This document shows, piece after piece, positions 11,342 to 23,900 of a stretch of DNA of 64,000 bases. The stretch comes from Chimonanthus salicifolius (Eukaryota; Streptophyta; Magnoliopsida; Laurales; Calycanthaceae). The stretch is from positions 25,388,617 to 25,452,616 of the forward strand of contig CM023535.1 of the NCBI GenBank assembly GCA_013350335.1, read 5' to 3'. The position numbers and the translations under genes are program-made. Numbering within the stretch: the first letter of the stretch is position 1; each line of letters begins with the position of its first letter. The notes beneath the pieces are model-generated. The model was not told the origin of the DNA and did not search any database. It worked only from the letters and a program-made list of their open reading frames with translations.

Positions 11342-11908
11342 ATGGGCTCCCAAGGTGGGTGGGGCCAATCCAAGGAATTCTTGGATCTGGTGAAATCTAT
11401 AGGAGAGGCACGGTCCAAGGCGGAGGAGGATCGGATCGTGCTCCGAGAGATCGAGATTCTCAAGCGTCGGATCTCCGATCCCGACGTGCACAAGCGGAAG
11501 ATGAAGGAGTACATCATCCGCCTCGTCTACGTCGAAATGTTGGGCCACGACGCCTCATTCGGATACATCCACGCCGTTAAAATGACCCACGACGACTCTC
11601 TCCTCCTCAAAAGGACCGGCTACCTGGCGGTCACGCTCTTTCTCGAGGAGAATCATGATCTCATCATCCTCATCGTCAACACTATCCAGAAGGACCTCCG
11701 CTCTGATAACTTCCTCGTTGTCTCTGCTGCGCTCAATGCTGTGTGCAAGCTCATTAATGAGGAAACCATTCCTGCCGTCCTACCCCACGTTGTGGATCTG
11801 CTCTCCCACTCCAAGGAGGCTGTTCGCAAGAAGGCCATCATGGCCCTCCACCGCTTCTACCAGCGCTCCCCTCACTCCGTCTCCCACCTTATATCCAATT
11901 TTCGCAAG
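11342..11908 (+). CDS. AP4E: AP4E exon 1
   Basis: Encodes residues 1-189, from MGSQGGWGQSKEFLDLVKSI to HLISNFRK, the N-terminal helices of the adaptin solenoid. Donor CAAG|GTAATC, phase 0. It is more GC-rich than the later exons, as first exons of plant genes often are. Confidence 0.95.
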
Positions 11909-14900
11909 GTAATCCCAATTTCTCGAATCCTTCATTTCACTTTTAGGTATTGTAAATAATGTGATTCTATGTGCAGAATTAAAATCTAATCTGAACTGCA
12001 AATTCGCCCCAAATTAAGATGAATTGTGCCATTCACTTTTCACTGTTCTAATTTATAAATGATGTGCTTGCATACATTGGTTTCAACTACAAAAAAAAAA
12101 TTTCCACCTTTAACTGCGAGGGCACCGTGAATCTAAGAAAAAGAACTAGACTAATTGAAATATTTCTGTAGCACATTTGGTAGGTTCTCATTGTTTGGAG
12201 TCATGTTACCAATTCAAAAGGAAGAGGGCAAATCCAATATTTCATTCATTGGCTATGAATGCAAATTTGGGCTTAGTTGGACATTGGCCTCAATTCACGT
12301 TAAACTGTTATCCTGGTGTGATTCAACATGTGTATTTAAATTTTAAATTAACCTGTGAGACATGCACTCAAATTGAGTTGAGCTGCAATTGGGATGCCCA
12401 TGTGGATAGAGATAATTAAACTAATCTAGCACAGTTATAGTTGCAGTCCAAATATCAATTTAGTTGTAGCCTAATGCAACACTTGGATCTTGATGGGAAT
12501 CACTCTCACTTCACTTTTCCGTGTATAAGAAACATGCTTGGACTTGCAGATTTAAACTGAATTGTGAACCACCTCTGAATCAAGCTTAATGGATATGGAA
12601 TGCTAAAACAGAGAAATTCAATTAAATTGTTTGTGTCTGCATTGCTCTTAATTTTCATTATTATACGTGCTACAGTTGGACATGTGGACTTGCAAAAACC
12701 ATCTTCAGATGGAGGCGAATTTCTATCAGAGTGACTTGCTTCCTGATCAGTAATTAGATGCAATTTAATTTTCGCAATTTTATTTACATTTTTCACACTT
12801 TAGTTTTCAAAATTGTGAATAATATGCTTGGAGGTTTGCATTTATACTTTTAACTGAACTGCAAAACCCACCCTCAAATTGAGCTGAATTGTGTGATTAG
12901 GATTCCAACTTAAATTTCTAATTTTGGAAATCAATTTGATTAAGTTGAAAACTGGTTGATTTGATTAAATAACAAATACCCAACAATTTGAGAGACTTTC
13001 ATGTTATTGCATGGAACCATTGAGAGACCATGCAAGCATGTTGAAGTGAACATGCCCTTTAAAGAAAACCATATACTTTTGAAATCCACTCAGTCTTGTT
13101 AAAACTGGTTCTTAAAAGGACAACATCAAGTTTTAAAAGAAACTGGATTTAAACCTTCACACAAATTCAGTTCACACAGACTTTAAAACTGATTTTAAAT
13201 CTTTAAATCGATCACATTAGCTTCTCCCAAAGTCCACACAAAACTAGGCCAATTCAGGACAACAAAACCGGCCAGCCAACTTTGGACTCAAACAGTCCAA
13301 GAAGCCCAGTTTCCCAACTGGCTTTGATGCTACTGGGGTCAAATGATCCCTCTAGTGAACTGAAAACCAAACGTAGGCCCTGTAAACAGGGTTGTAAATG
13401 AGCTTCTGTAAAAAGAAGCTGGGTCAGGCCACAGCCATGCACAACCTTGACCAGTTTGGTGATAGGTCACCAATACTGGATTTCTGAACTGAGTTCACGC
13501 CCTCCACAAATCAGTTTCCAGCAGGTTTTAAGAAAAAAAACTGGGTGTAATCTTTTCAATAAAACACAGACTTTAACAGAGTTTTAACCCTGCTCAATTC
13601 CAAAAAACACTGAAAAACCCACCCACGTTTCCAAAAACAACAGTTATCTGAGATTAGTTAATCGACCCACAGCAGTTTCTGCTGTGTTTAATCAACTCTA
13701 ATCGTTGATTCAATTAACCTCAATAACTTAAGAAAGCACGGGCTTACCTGGGTTTGAAGAATGATCCAAATCAGCCTCACTGTCCTTAATCAGGATTCGG
13801 TAAGCGCCTGCAAAACACACCTGCAATCTGGGTTGCTCGGCCTTGGACTTTCACTGTCCAAACTTCAGTGGATTCTCCATGGAGAAAAAAAAACTGGAAC
13901 TTTATTTCAGATTGGTTCCCCTCAGCACGTTGGTTACATCTCAATATATAGAAGAAAGAAAAGCACGAAAAAGAAAATCCTAAGATTACTAAGTGAGCTG
14001 ACCCTCACATTCTAATCTTGGCAATTACCTTAATACTGAAATTAAAAAAGAAACTACCTAATAAGAACGATACTAATCCTAATGGAAATATAAAATGGTG
14101 CTGCTGTTGACGACTTTCCACACATTAGTGCTAATTGCCTACTCCCACAAGGTGTTTCACTCAAAGATTTTGGGACTTTTGAATCTCCAAACATTGGGTC
14201 CCACTTGATCTCACTTGGACTGATGTGAGTTTGGGAATTCTCTCAAACACCCTTAGTATTATAGCAATTTGCTTGGACATGCAGATTGGAATCTTAAACT
14301 GAACTGCAAACTCTCCTAAATAAATATAAAAAAGCCACTTTTCAAAAAAAGAAATCTGGTTTTGGAAGCGTGTTACTTCCATTGCAGGGGCTTTTGATAG
14401 TCATATTCAATACCTGCCCCCTATTCAGGTGATGATATTCTATTTTGGAAGGATAAATGGTTGGGTGAGGTTTCATTGGTTTTGCAATTTCCAGTGCTCT
14501 TCTCCTTGCTGCTAATAAAGAGGCTTCTATTGAGGACTGTTATAGTGTTATTCAAAATAAGGTTGTTTGGGGGCTAGAATTCCGTAGGCATTTGGAGGAT
14601 TGGATAGTGGAAGAATGGGTGTCGCTCATGAACTTGTTGGAAGGTGTTTTTGTAGTGGGCTATGGGAACTTGTTGGAAGGTGTTTTTGTAGTGGGCTATG
14701 GGAAAGATCGTAGAATCTGGGATTTAGATTCTTGTGGTATCTTCTCCATTAAGTCGTTTGTAAAACCATGATGAGGGTGGTTGACAATCCTTCTGTCCAC
14801 CCTAAAGTATGGGAGGGGGTTGCTCTTTTTAAGGTGAAGGTGTTTGGTTGGCTTGCAGGGTTGGGTAAAATTTTGACTATTGACAATCTGAGAATGAGGA

Positions 14901-17900
14901 GGATGCTCGTTGTTAATGTATGTCCTTTGTGCTTGTCAGGTGAGGAATCGGTGTATCTTCTTCATTGTAGTTTCTTTAATAGCATTTGGAAGCATTTCTT
15001 GCAGTTGTTGGGCATTTCTTGTTGTCTTCCTCGATCTTGGTGTGATTTGTTTAACGAAGAAATTGTGATGTCTGGGAGCTCCTTTCGGCAAAATTTTTGA
15101 AAAGTGACAATCCTCAGTATTGTTTGGTCTATTGGGTTGGAAAGAAATCACAGGATCTTTCAAGAGAAGGTTGGTTCTCTTGTCAACCTTATAGATTTGA
15201 TTAAGATTTGTGCAACTTGGTGGATGGTTGGTTCGACCTAGGTCCAAGGTATCTCTGTGTCAGATGTTTGTAGGGAGTGGGCCTCAGTGGATTCTTCTAG
15301 GTGTCATGTTATTCTTAGGCCTCCTGTTCCTTGGTCTCCTCCTCTTGTTGGGCTTCTAAAGCTCAATTTTGATGTTAGTTGTATGCGTGAGATCGGTTGT
15401 GCTGGTTATGGTGGGGTGATTACTAATGAGTTAGGGAATATCTTGAGATCTTTTGCTGGCCCGCTTCCTAATGGGACGGTAATAGAGGCAAAATTGTTTG
15501 CATCATGGAGGGGTATTTTGAAGCTAGAAAATTTAGGGATTTGAGGAAGCTTGGTCGAAGGAGACTCAAAGGTGGTGGTGGGTTGGATGGTGGGATCTCT
15601 TTGTCCTTGGTTTTATCTAGATAAAGTTGAGAGGATCCGTCATTCTATTGATTCCTTTGACTTTAAGATTGTTTGGGTTTCTCGGTGAGCTAACTCAGTT
15701 GCAGGTGCAATGGTTAAGCAGGGGTTGTCTTTGGATTCGGAATCCATTAATTCTTTTATGTAATTGGGGGATTGCCTTTTGTTTTTTTCCCTTGTTGGGC
15801 TATAGTTTTTTAGCCTCGTTGTGTATATGATGCGGTGCATCTCTAGCTTTCTATTTTCATGGTTTTCTATTTCCATAATTTTTTTTTTAGCAAGGATAGT
15901 TTAGGAAGTTTCTGTTTTTCTTAGTTAGTAAGTTGAAACTCTATATAATGTAGCCTTCCTTGAGGCATTATATGATGGAATAAATAAGATTTGAGATTTT
16001 CGAGCAAACCTTGCTTGTGCCGTGCATTGGCGTGAGGAGTGAGTCCTTTTGGCGTGAGGCCATCCCATCTTTCCATCCCCAGCCACAGATCCTATTTCGG
16101 TGTCAGCACATATGAGGAAATCTTATTCTCAAATCTTATCTGAGTATGTGTATGCATCTGCACTGCACAATCAGGATACACACGCTGAAATTAAAGATCA
16201 CATTAATATAAGTGATGAAAAGTATAAAGTTGCTGCAGACAATCATTGTGGATATGATCATGTGAAGGACCCCACACCTTGTCCAGGCCCAACACTGTCA
16301 CCTCCAAGTCCCACCCCACAACATCCTGATCTTGACCATCCTACTGGCCCTTCTGACGCACAGAATGATCCACAACATGACCCGTGTCCTACACTTATCC
16401 AACCAACTCAGCATGTACCTTATTTACCTACCTTACCACCCAAAAGAGAGAAGATAGAATTTATACTTGTTGAGGATGTTGTTTCCATACCTGCAGGAGG
16501 ACGTCAGCTATATTCTGTGACGTGGAAGCCTAGGCCCTTTACAGATATCACTTGGTTGCCTGAGTGTGAGCTATATCGACTTGCCCCAGACTTACTGAAG
16601 AGATTCAGGAGTCTTGTCTCCTCGGAGGAGCATTCTACACACATCTTGCTGCTGCCACCATCCAGAGTTGATCGTGAAGTTAGAGTTGGATTCAGAGTAT
16701 ACCATCGATGGCGGAGGAGAGCTGATCCTCCATCCTTACTGTGCCTCGATTGATGCCCTGCTTGGTTGACACCTGAAGACCTCACGTGCGCGTGTTTGCA
16801 CTTTGAAGACCCCATGCTGGGAAGACACGTGCGTGTGTAGATTTTGTCCTTTCATCTCTTTGAACTCGAGGTCGAGTTCTTTGTCAGATGGGGAGATTGA
16901 TGCGGAGCACCACACGAGTTTCCATATTTAGCAAATTTCTATATTTAGATTTAGGATTTCCAGCTTTTCATGATTGCATTTTTTCTTTTATTTATTTGTT
17001 TAGTCCAAAAGTTGGTTTATTTTAGGGAAATTTAGTGGTTTTACATGTAATAGGCCTTTATAATCATTGGAGGTAGTTTGGTATTTGTTTATTTGAGGGT
17101 ATTTTGGTCATTTTCATGTTTTTAAGTCATTATATATGTGATGTAATCCCTCCATACGGGATTGACAATTAATGATGAATGAAATTGAAGTTTTTTTTTT
17201 CTGCTGCTTGTGCGACGATAATAATTTGGGAGTAATTCCTTGGGTGTGAGGCCCTTTTGGCGTGAGGCTACCATCTTTCTATCTTCGAGTATTATTTTTC
17301 TACTTCTATCTCTTTATCTCTCTTTCTCTCTCTTTTCTTTTTTTTTTCTCCTTGAATTATTGTCCCAGAAACAGATCCAAAACCTGTCTAATCTGTCCCA
17401 GAACACCCCCAAAACTTGTCCCAGATTTGTCTCAAAATTTGTCTCAGTTCAGCCCCAGATTTGTCCCAAAGCTGCACTAAGACCAGTCCTAGTTCTGTCC
17501 AAGATCTGTCCTAGACCTATCAGATCTGCTACTACATTTAGATTTGTATCTTAGACCTGTACAACCGTCTTCTTAACCCTTTTACTGCTCTTCTACACAT
17601 ATTCTTGTTGCCATTATTAATTGATTAATTAATTTCAGCCATATTAGATTTTAGGATGCATTATTTTTATTTAAATTTAGACATTTAGGGTCACCCTATT
17701 AGTTGTCCTACATCAAATTGGTATCAGAGCCTAGGTTAGGGGAGTTTCTTAACTTTCAGTTTTTCTTTCATTTGATCCCAATGACAAATAGGCTCACCTC
17801 TGACTCTTTCAATTTGGCGCTCTACATTGGTCCAGAAAAATTTGGCTTGACCCAACAATTTCATTTTTGCAAATCTCACACGACGCCCTTCTGACATGTT

Positions 17901-20900
17901 ATACCATTCAAATTAGTGTTTCATGCCAGACAACCAGTCAATAAAAGCCTTTGGGTCAAGTCGACCATCAAAATTCAGAGCCTCAACTTTAACATTTTTC
18001 ACTATTTTAGATTCAGGATCGGGAATGTCATAAAAAACATTATGGTTGTGGGGACCATTTCTTCCTCTACCACGCCCTCGGTCACCAACTCTACCTCGAC
18101 TTCTAACATCACCAACTTCCATGTCATTGTTTTGATTGAGAGAAAGCTATAGTTCATCGAAGCGGTTATCGGTTCTGGTTGCCTGTTCTACTATTCTGAT
18201 TTCCATGTTTTCTAAGCGGGCATTGATATCGTCTAAGATTTTGGTAAACGATGTGAGATTCATATTGGGTTGATATTCTCGGCCACTATGTGTGAGCATG
18301 CACAGGATGACACTAAATGATGTGACTTAACTCTAAATGCAACGAATGAAAGAAATAATTTGATGCATTTTTTTTAAATTAATTAATTTTTTAAATGCGA
18401 CCTAGACCTGGAAATTTAGGAAACTCTCCTAACCTAGGCTACTGATACCAATTTGATGCAGGACAACTAATAGAGTGACTCTAAATGCCTAAATTTAAAT
18501 AAAAATAATGCATCATAAAATCTAATATGGCTAAAATTAATTAATCAATTTTTAACGGCAACAAGAAAATGTGTAGAACAACAGTAAAATGGTTAAGAAG
18601 AGGGTTGTACAAGTCTAAGATACAGATCTAAATGTAGTAGCATATCTGATAGGTCTAGGACAGATCTTGGACTGGTCTTGGGGCTGTTTTGAGACAGATC
18701 TGGGGCTGAACTGGGACAGATTTTGGGACAGATCTGGGACAGGTTTTGGGGTTGTTTCTGGGATAGATTTAGGACAGGTTTTGGAGCTGTTTTTGGGACA
18801 ATAATTCAAGGAGAAGAAAAGGAAAAGAGAGAGCAAGAGAGATAAAGAGATAGAAGTAGAAGAAGAATACCCGAAGATGGAAAGATGGTAGCCTCACGCT
18901 GGGCTTCACGCCAAAAGGGTCTCACGCCAAAGGAATCACTCCCAAATTATTTTGGTTGCATAAGCAGCGGAAGAAAACTTCAATTTCATTCATCAGTAAG
19001 TGTCAATCTTGTATGGAGGGATTACATCACATATATAATAACTTAAAAACATGAAAAAGACCAAAATGCCCTCAAATAAACAAATTCCAAACTATCCCCA
19101 ATGATTAGAAAGCCCTAATTACATGTAAAATCACTAAATTTCCTCAAAATAAACCAACTATTGGACTAAACAAATAAATGAAAGAAATAATACAATCATG
19201 AAAAGGTGGAAATCCTAAATCTGAAAAGCTGGAAATCCTAAATCTAAATATAGAAGCTTGCTAAATATGGAAACTTGTGTGGTGCTCTGCATCAATTATT
19301 GATGCGGTGCATCTCCAGCTTTTTATTTTCATGGTTTTCTATTTTCATATTTTTTTTTTTTTGTTTTTTAGCAAGGATAGTTTAGGAAGTTTATGTTTTT
19401 CTTATTTAGTAAGTTGAAACTCTATATAATGTAGCCTTCCTTGAGGCATTTACGCGCAAACCTTGCTTTTGCCGTGCATCGGCGTGAGGAGTGAGTCATT
19501 TTGGTATGAAGCTTGGCGTGAGTCCATCCCATCTTTCCATCTCCAGGTACCTCTCTTCTATCCTCTATCCCTCTTTCTTCTTTCCCCTGTCCATATTTTC
19601 GTTTTTTTCACAACCTTACAGCTGAACCCTCCTTATACCCTTCCCCTGCTGCGAAAACCTTGCATAACCCTCCCTTGTGATGTCACCTCTGGCCATAATC
19701 CTTCCTGCTGCTATCGCAACCTCTCTTTAAGGTCCCTACTGCTGTCGCAACCCCTTCCTTAGGCCCATGTTGCTGCCGCAACATCCCTATTCCTTTTTCC
19801 CTATTGCCGCAAGCCTCTTTTTCTTGCTTTAATGTAGCCGCCCCTTTCTTTAAGCCCAAATCCTTCATCCGTATTAGCACAACAGTGACTGAACCACCCC
19901 TCTCCAACTCTATTTATCCATTTACCTTTTTTCTTTCATATGTACTTATCATATATCACCTATCTAGTCTATGCTTAGCCATTTAAATCTAATTACACAT
20001 TAGATTTTAGTACTTGCATGATTGTTTATGGTAAGTTTATATTAATTAATTGTATATATTAATTTAGCTTTTAATTTCAGCCTATTTTAGTTTTAGGGTG
20101 CATTATTTTCATCCCTTTTAATTTTTAGGGAACCAAATTAGGTATTTAGAGTTACCCTATATCTTGTCCTGCATCAAATTGGTATAAGAGCCTAGGTTAG
20201 GAGAGTTTCCTAACTTTCCAGGTCTTAGGTCGCATTTGAAAAATTAATTAATTAATTAAAAAAAATTGCATCACATTATTTCTTTCATTCATTGCATTTA
20301 GAGTTACGTCACATCATTTAGTGTGTCTTCCTGAGCATGCCCCGACGCAGTGGTCGAGAATATCAAATCAATATGGATCTCACATCGTTTACCAAAATCT
20401 TAGACGATATCAATGCTCGCTTAGCCAACAGGCGACCAGAACAACAGAACAGGCGACCAGAACCGATAACCGCTTCGATGAACTAGAGCTTTCCCTCAAT
20501 CAAAACATGACATGGAAGTTGGTGGTGGTAGAGGTCGAGGTAGAGTTGGTGACCGAGGGCATGGTAGAGGAAGAAATGGTCCAACAACCATTATACTTTT
20601 CATGACCTTCCCGATCCTGAATTTGAAATAGTGAAAAATGTTAAAGTTGAGGCTTCAAGTTTTGATGGTCGTTGACCGAAAGGCTTTTATTGACTGGTTG
20701 TCTGGGCATGGAACACTACTTTGAATGGTATAATATGTCAGAAGGGCGTCGTGTGAGATTTGAAAAAATGAAATTGTTGGGTCAAGCCAAACTTTTCTGG
20801 ACCAATGTAGAGCGTCAAATTGAAAGAGTCGAAGGTGAGCCTATTTCTCATTGGGATGAAATGTAAGAAAAACTGAAAGAAAAATATCTCCGTTTGATCT

Positions 20901-23900
20901 AGAGAGAGAGATTAATGGATCAATGGCAAGCACTTCGTCAGGGAAACATGTCAGTCAGCGATTACGTCGACAAGTTTGATGAGTACATGATGAGATGTGA
21001 TATAAATGAGAACCTTCTTGTGACTCTTTCTCGGTTTAGAATGGGTCTCCATCCAGATCTCCAAAAAGAGTTGATTCCCCACAGTGTCAACACCTTGGAG
21101 GAGATTTATCAGAGGGTTCAAGAGTTGGAGTGTTACTTGACCCTGAAAAATGTTAAGCAGTTTGAGACTACTCCACGGGATACGACGAGTCAAGCCAAGC
21201 CAGCCACCAGTGCTCCATTCCAAAACAATGATGTAAGTGTTAAAGGAGCTTCTGGTGTGAGTTCTTCTAAACAAGGGACCAAATGCTATAACTGTCATGG
21301 TTATGGGCATTTTGCTCACGAATGTCCTACCAAGAATCGGAATAAGGAAAGAACCCTTGTGTTGGAAAAACAATCTAATGAAAAGCTGACTAGGACGTTG
21401 AGAATGAATTGTTATATGCAAGAGAACATCCCGAAAGTGATGAGGGCATTGATAAATTTCGACGAATAGCTCTTTGGGTTGGTTAGGTGTGTTCTCATAT
21501 CATTCCCATCCATAAGCCCTAGTCCAGTGTCGTCCAAGTTGTCTAAGTCTGCATCTGCATTTGCACCACATACACATGCATTGTATGCTGAAATTAATAC
21601 ATGCAATGAACAATATGAGTTGCAGATTCTTATCGTAAGTTCCAGGATGTCAATGTGGGTGATTCTATGATAATCCACATGAGGCTTGTACGTTTCTCAC
21701 AAGGAATCATTTTGAGGCAAGTTGGACCCAGTGTGCAATCCCTATCATACCCTACACCTTTCCCTGATCCAGCAGCCTTACCTCTCCGTCACACTTCATA
21801 CGGGCCTCATCCTGACCCACATACTGTCCTACCTAGCCCACTTCATAATCCATGGCTTGAACCTACAAAGCCTTTCCTATCACCCAAGAGAGAGAAGGTA
21901 GAGTTTATACTGAATGAGAAAGTGGTTCCCACACGGCAGCCGAAGGCAGAATTCTCATGGTTGACAACAAATGAACTTCAAGGACAGGATCCGACTCTTC
22001 TGGTGAGATACCACAGCTTTGTATCGCCAGAGATGCCTTTTTATCATTTAGAGCATGTTGACCACAATGACAGTTCAGATGTCCGAGCATCCCAGCGATG
22101 ATGGAAGAAAGCCACTCCAGCAACATTGTGGCTTGATGATGACTCCAATGGCTGACATTTGAAGACCTCACTTGCGCGTGCATGCATATTGAAGACCCTA
22201 CATTGGGAAGATGCGTGACTGTTTGAACTCGAGGTCGAGTTTTTTTTTAGATGGAGAGATTGATGCGATGCATCTCCAGAAGGTAGAGTTTATATTGAAT
22301 GAGAAAGTGGTTCCCACACGCCAGCCAAAGGCAGAATTCTCATGGTTGACAATAGATGAACTTCAGCGACAGGATCTGACTCTTCTGGTGAGATACCACA
22401 ACATTGTATCGCCAGAGACGTCTTTAGCTCATTTAGAGCATGTTGACCACAATGACAGTTCAGATGTCCGAGCATCCCAGTGACGACGGAAGAAAGCCAC
22501 TCTAGCAACATTGTGGCTTGATGATGACTCCAATGGCTGACATTTGAAGACCTCATGTGCGCGTGCATGCATATTGAAGACCCTACATTGGGAAGACGCG
22601 TGACTGTTTGAACTCGAGGTCGAGTTTTTTTCAGATGGAGAGATTGATGCGGTGCATCTCCAGCTTTCTATTTTCATGGTTTTCTATTTCCATAATTTTT
22701 GTTTTGTTTTTTAGCAAGGATAGTTTAGGAAGTTTATGTTTTTCTTATTTAGTAAGTTGAAACTCTATATAATGTAGCCTTCCTTGAGGCATTATACGAT
22801 GGAATGAATAAGATTTGAGATTTTCGAGCAAACCTTGCTTGTGCCGTGCATTGGCGTGAGGAGTGAGTCCTTTTGGCGTGAAGCTTGGCGTGAGGCCATC
22901 TCATCTTTCCATCTCCCGGTACCTCTCTTCTATCCTCTATCCCTTTTTCTTCTTTCCCCTCTTCATATTTTCGTTTTTTCACAACCTTACAGCTGAACCC
23001 TCCATATACCTTCCCCTGCTGTGAAAACCTTGCATAACCCTCCCTTGTGATGTCACCTCTGGCCATAATCCTTCCTGCTGCTGTCGCAGCCTCTCTTTAA
23101 AGTCCCTACTGCTGTCTCAACCCCTACCTTAGGCCCATGTTGCTGCCGCAACATCCCTATTCCTTTTTCCCTGTTTCCACAAGCCTCTTTTCCCTGCTTT
23201 AGTGTTGTCGTCCCTTTCTTTAAACCCAAATTCTTCATTCGTATTGTTACAACAGTGACTGAACCACCCCTCTCCAACTCTATTTATCCATTTACCTTTT
23301 TTCTTTCATATTTACTTATCATATATCACCTATCTGGTCTATTATTAGCCATTTAAATCTAATTACACATTAGATTTTAATACTTGCATGATTATTTGTG
23401 GTAAGTTTATATTAATTAATTGCATATATTAATTTAGCTTTTAATTTCAGCCCATTTTAGTTTTAGGGTGCATTATTTTCATCCGTTTTAATTTTTAGAG
23501 AACCAAATTAGGTATTTAAGGTTATCCTATATCTTGTCCTGCATCAGTATCCCTTTTTTCTATAAATGAAGTTATCTTTAAAAAAAAAAAAATTTCAAAA
23601 AAGTTTTTGAACTCATCTTCAAATAAAGCTGGTTTGTGTAGCTGTGATGCTGAGAGAGTTGACTACCAGACTAATCGAAGTAGACAAATATTGCAATTGA
23701 AATATCCAATTTAGTAGCAGCTCCAGTGCAACATTGATATTTAGTTGGGAATTGCTCACTTCACTATTCAGTATATACATGATGTGCTTGGACAAATTGA
23801 ACAAAAAAAGTTGTGGGTTCAAATTTAACACTCCCCTCCTTTTCTTAAAAAAAACCGAAAAAGCAGAGAGAGATGCTTTTTGTTCTGTTATCTTATTACA

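Larger units (their letters stand above)
14352..15827 (+). mobile_element. L1 LINE fragment, main part, interrupted at its 3' end
   Basis: 5'-truncated L1. After RT it shows ILFWKDKWLGE-like sequence, a zinc-binding region (GLGKILTIDNLRMRRM, CPLCLSGEESVYLLHC) at about 14850-14970, and an RNase H domain (LKLNFDVSCMREIG) at about 15355-15540. Frames are broken. The left flank TTTCAAAAAAAG (14340-14351) recurs as TTTCAAAAAAG at 23593-23603, after the A tail, so the element continues at 23552 beyond the gypsy cluster inserted in its 3' UTR. Confidence 0.87.
15828..23546. mobile_element. Rearranged cluster of Ty3/gypsy chromovirus sequences inserted in the L1
   Basis: Five LTR pieces of one family (all begin TGATGC and end near GCATCA) and four internal pieces lie in the order: LTR start, integrase tail/chromodomain, LTR(+), gag(-), LTR(-), LTR(+), gag(+), integrase tail/chromodomain twice, LTR(+). 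The outer flanks gtata (15823-15827) and gtatc (23547-23551) match at 4 of 5, as expected if the outermost ends came from one insertion into the L1 3' UTR. No protease, RT or RNase H is found anywhere in the cluster. Confidence 0.88.
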
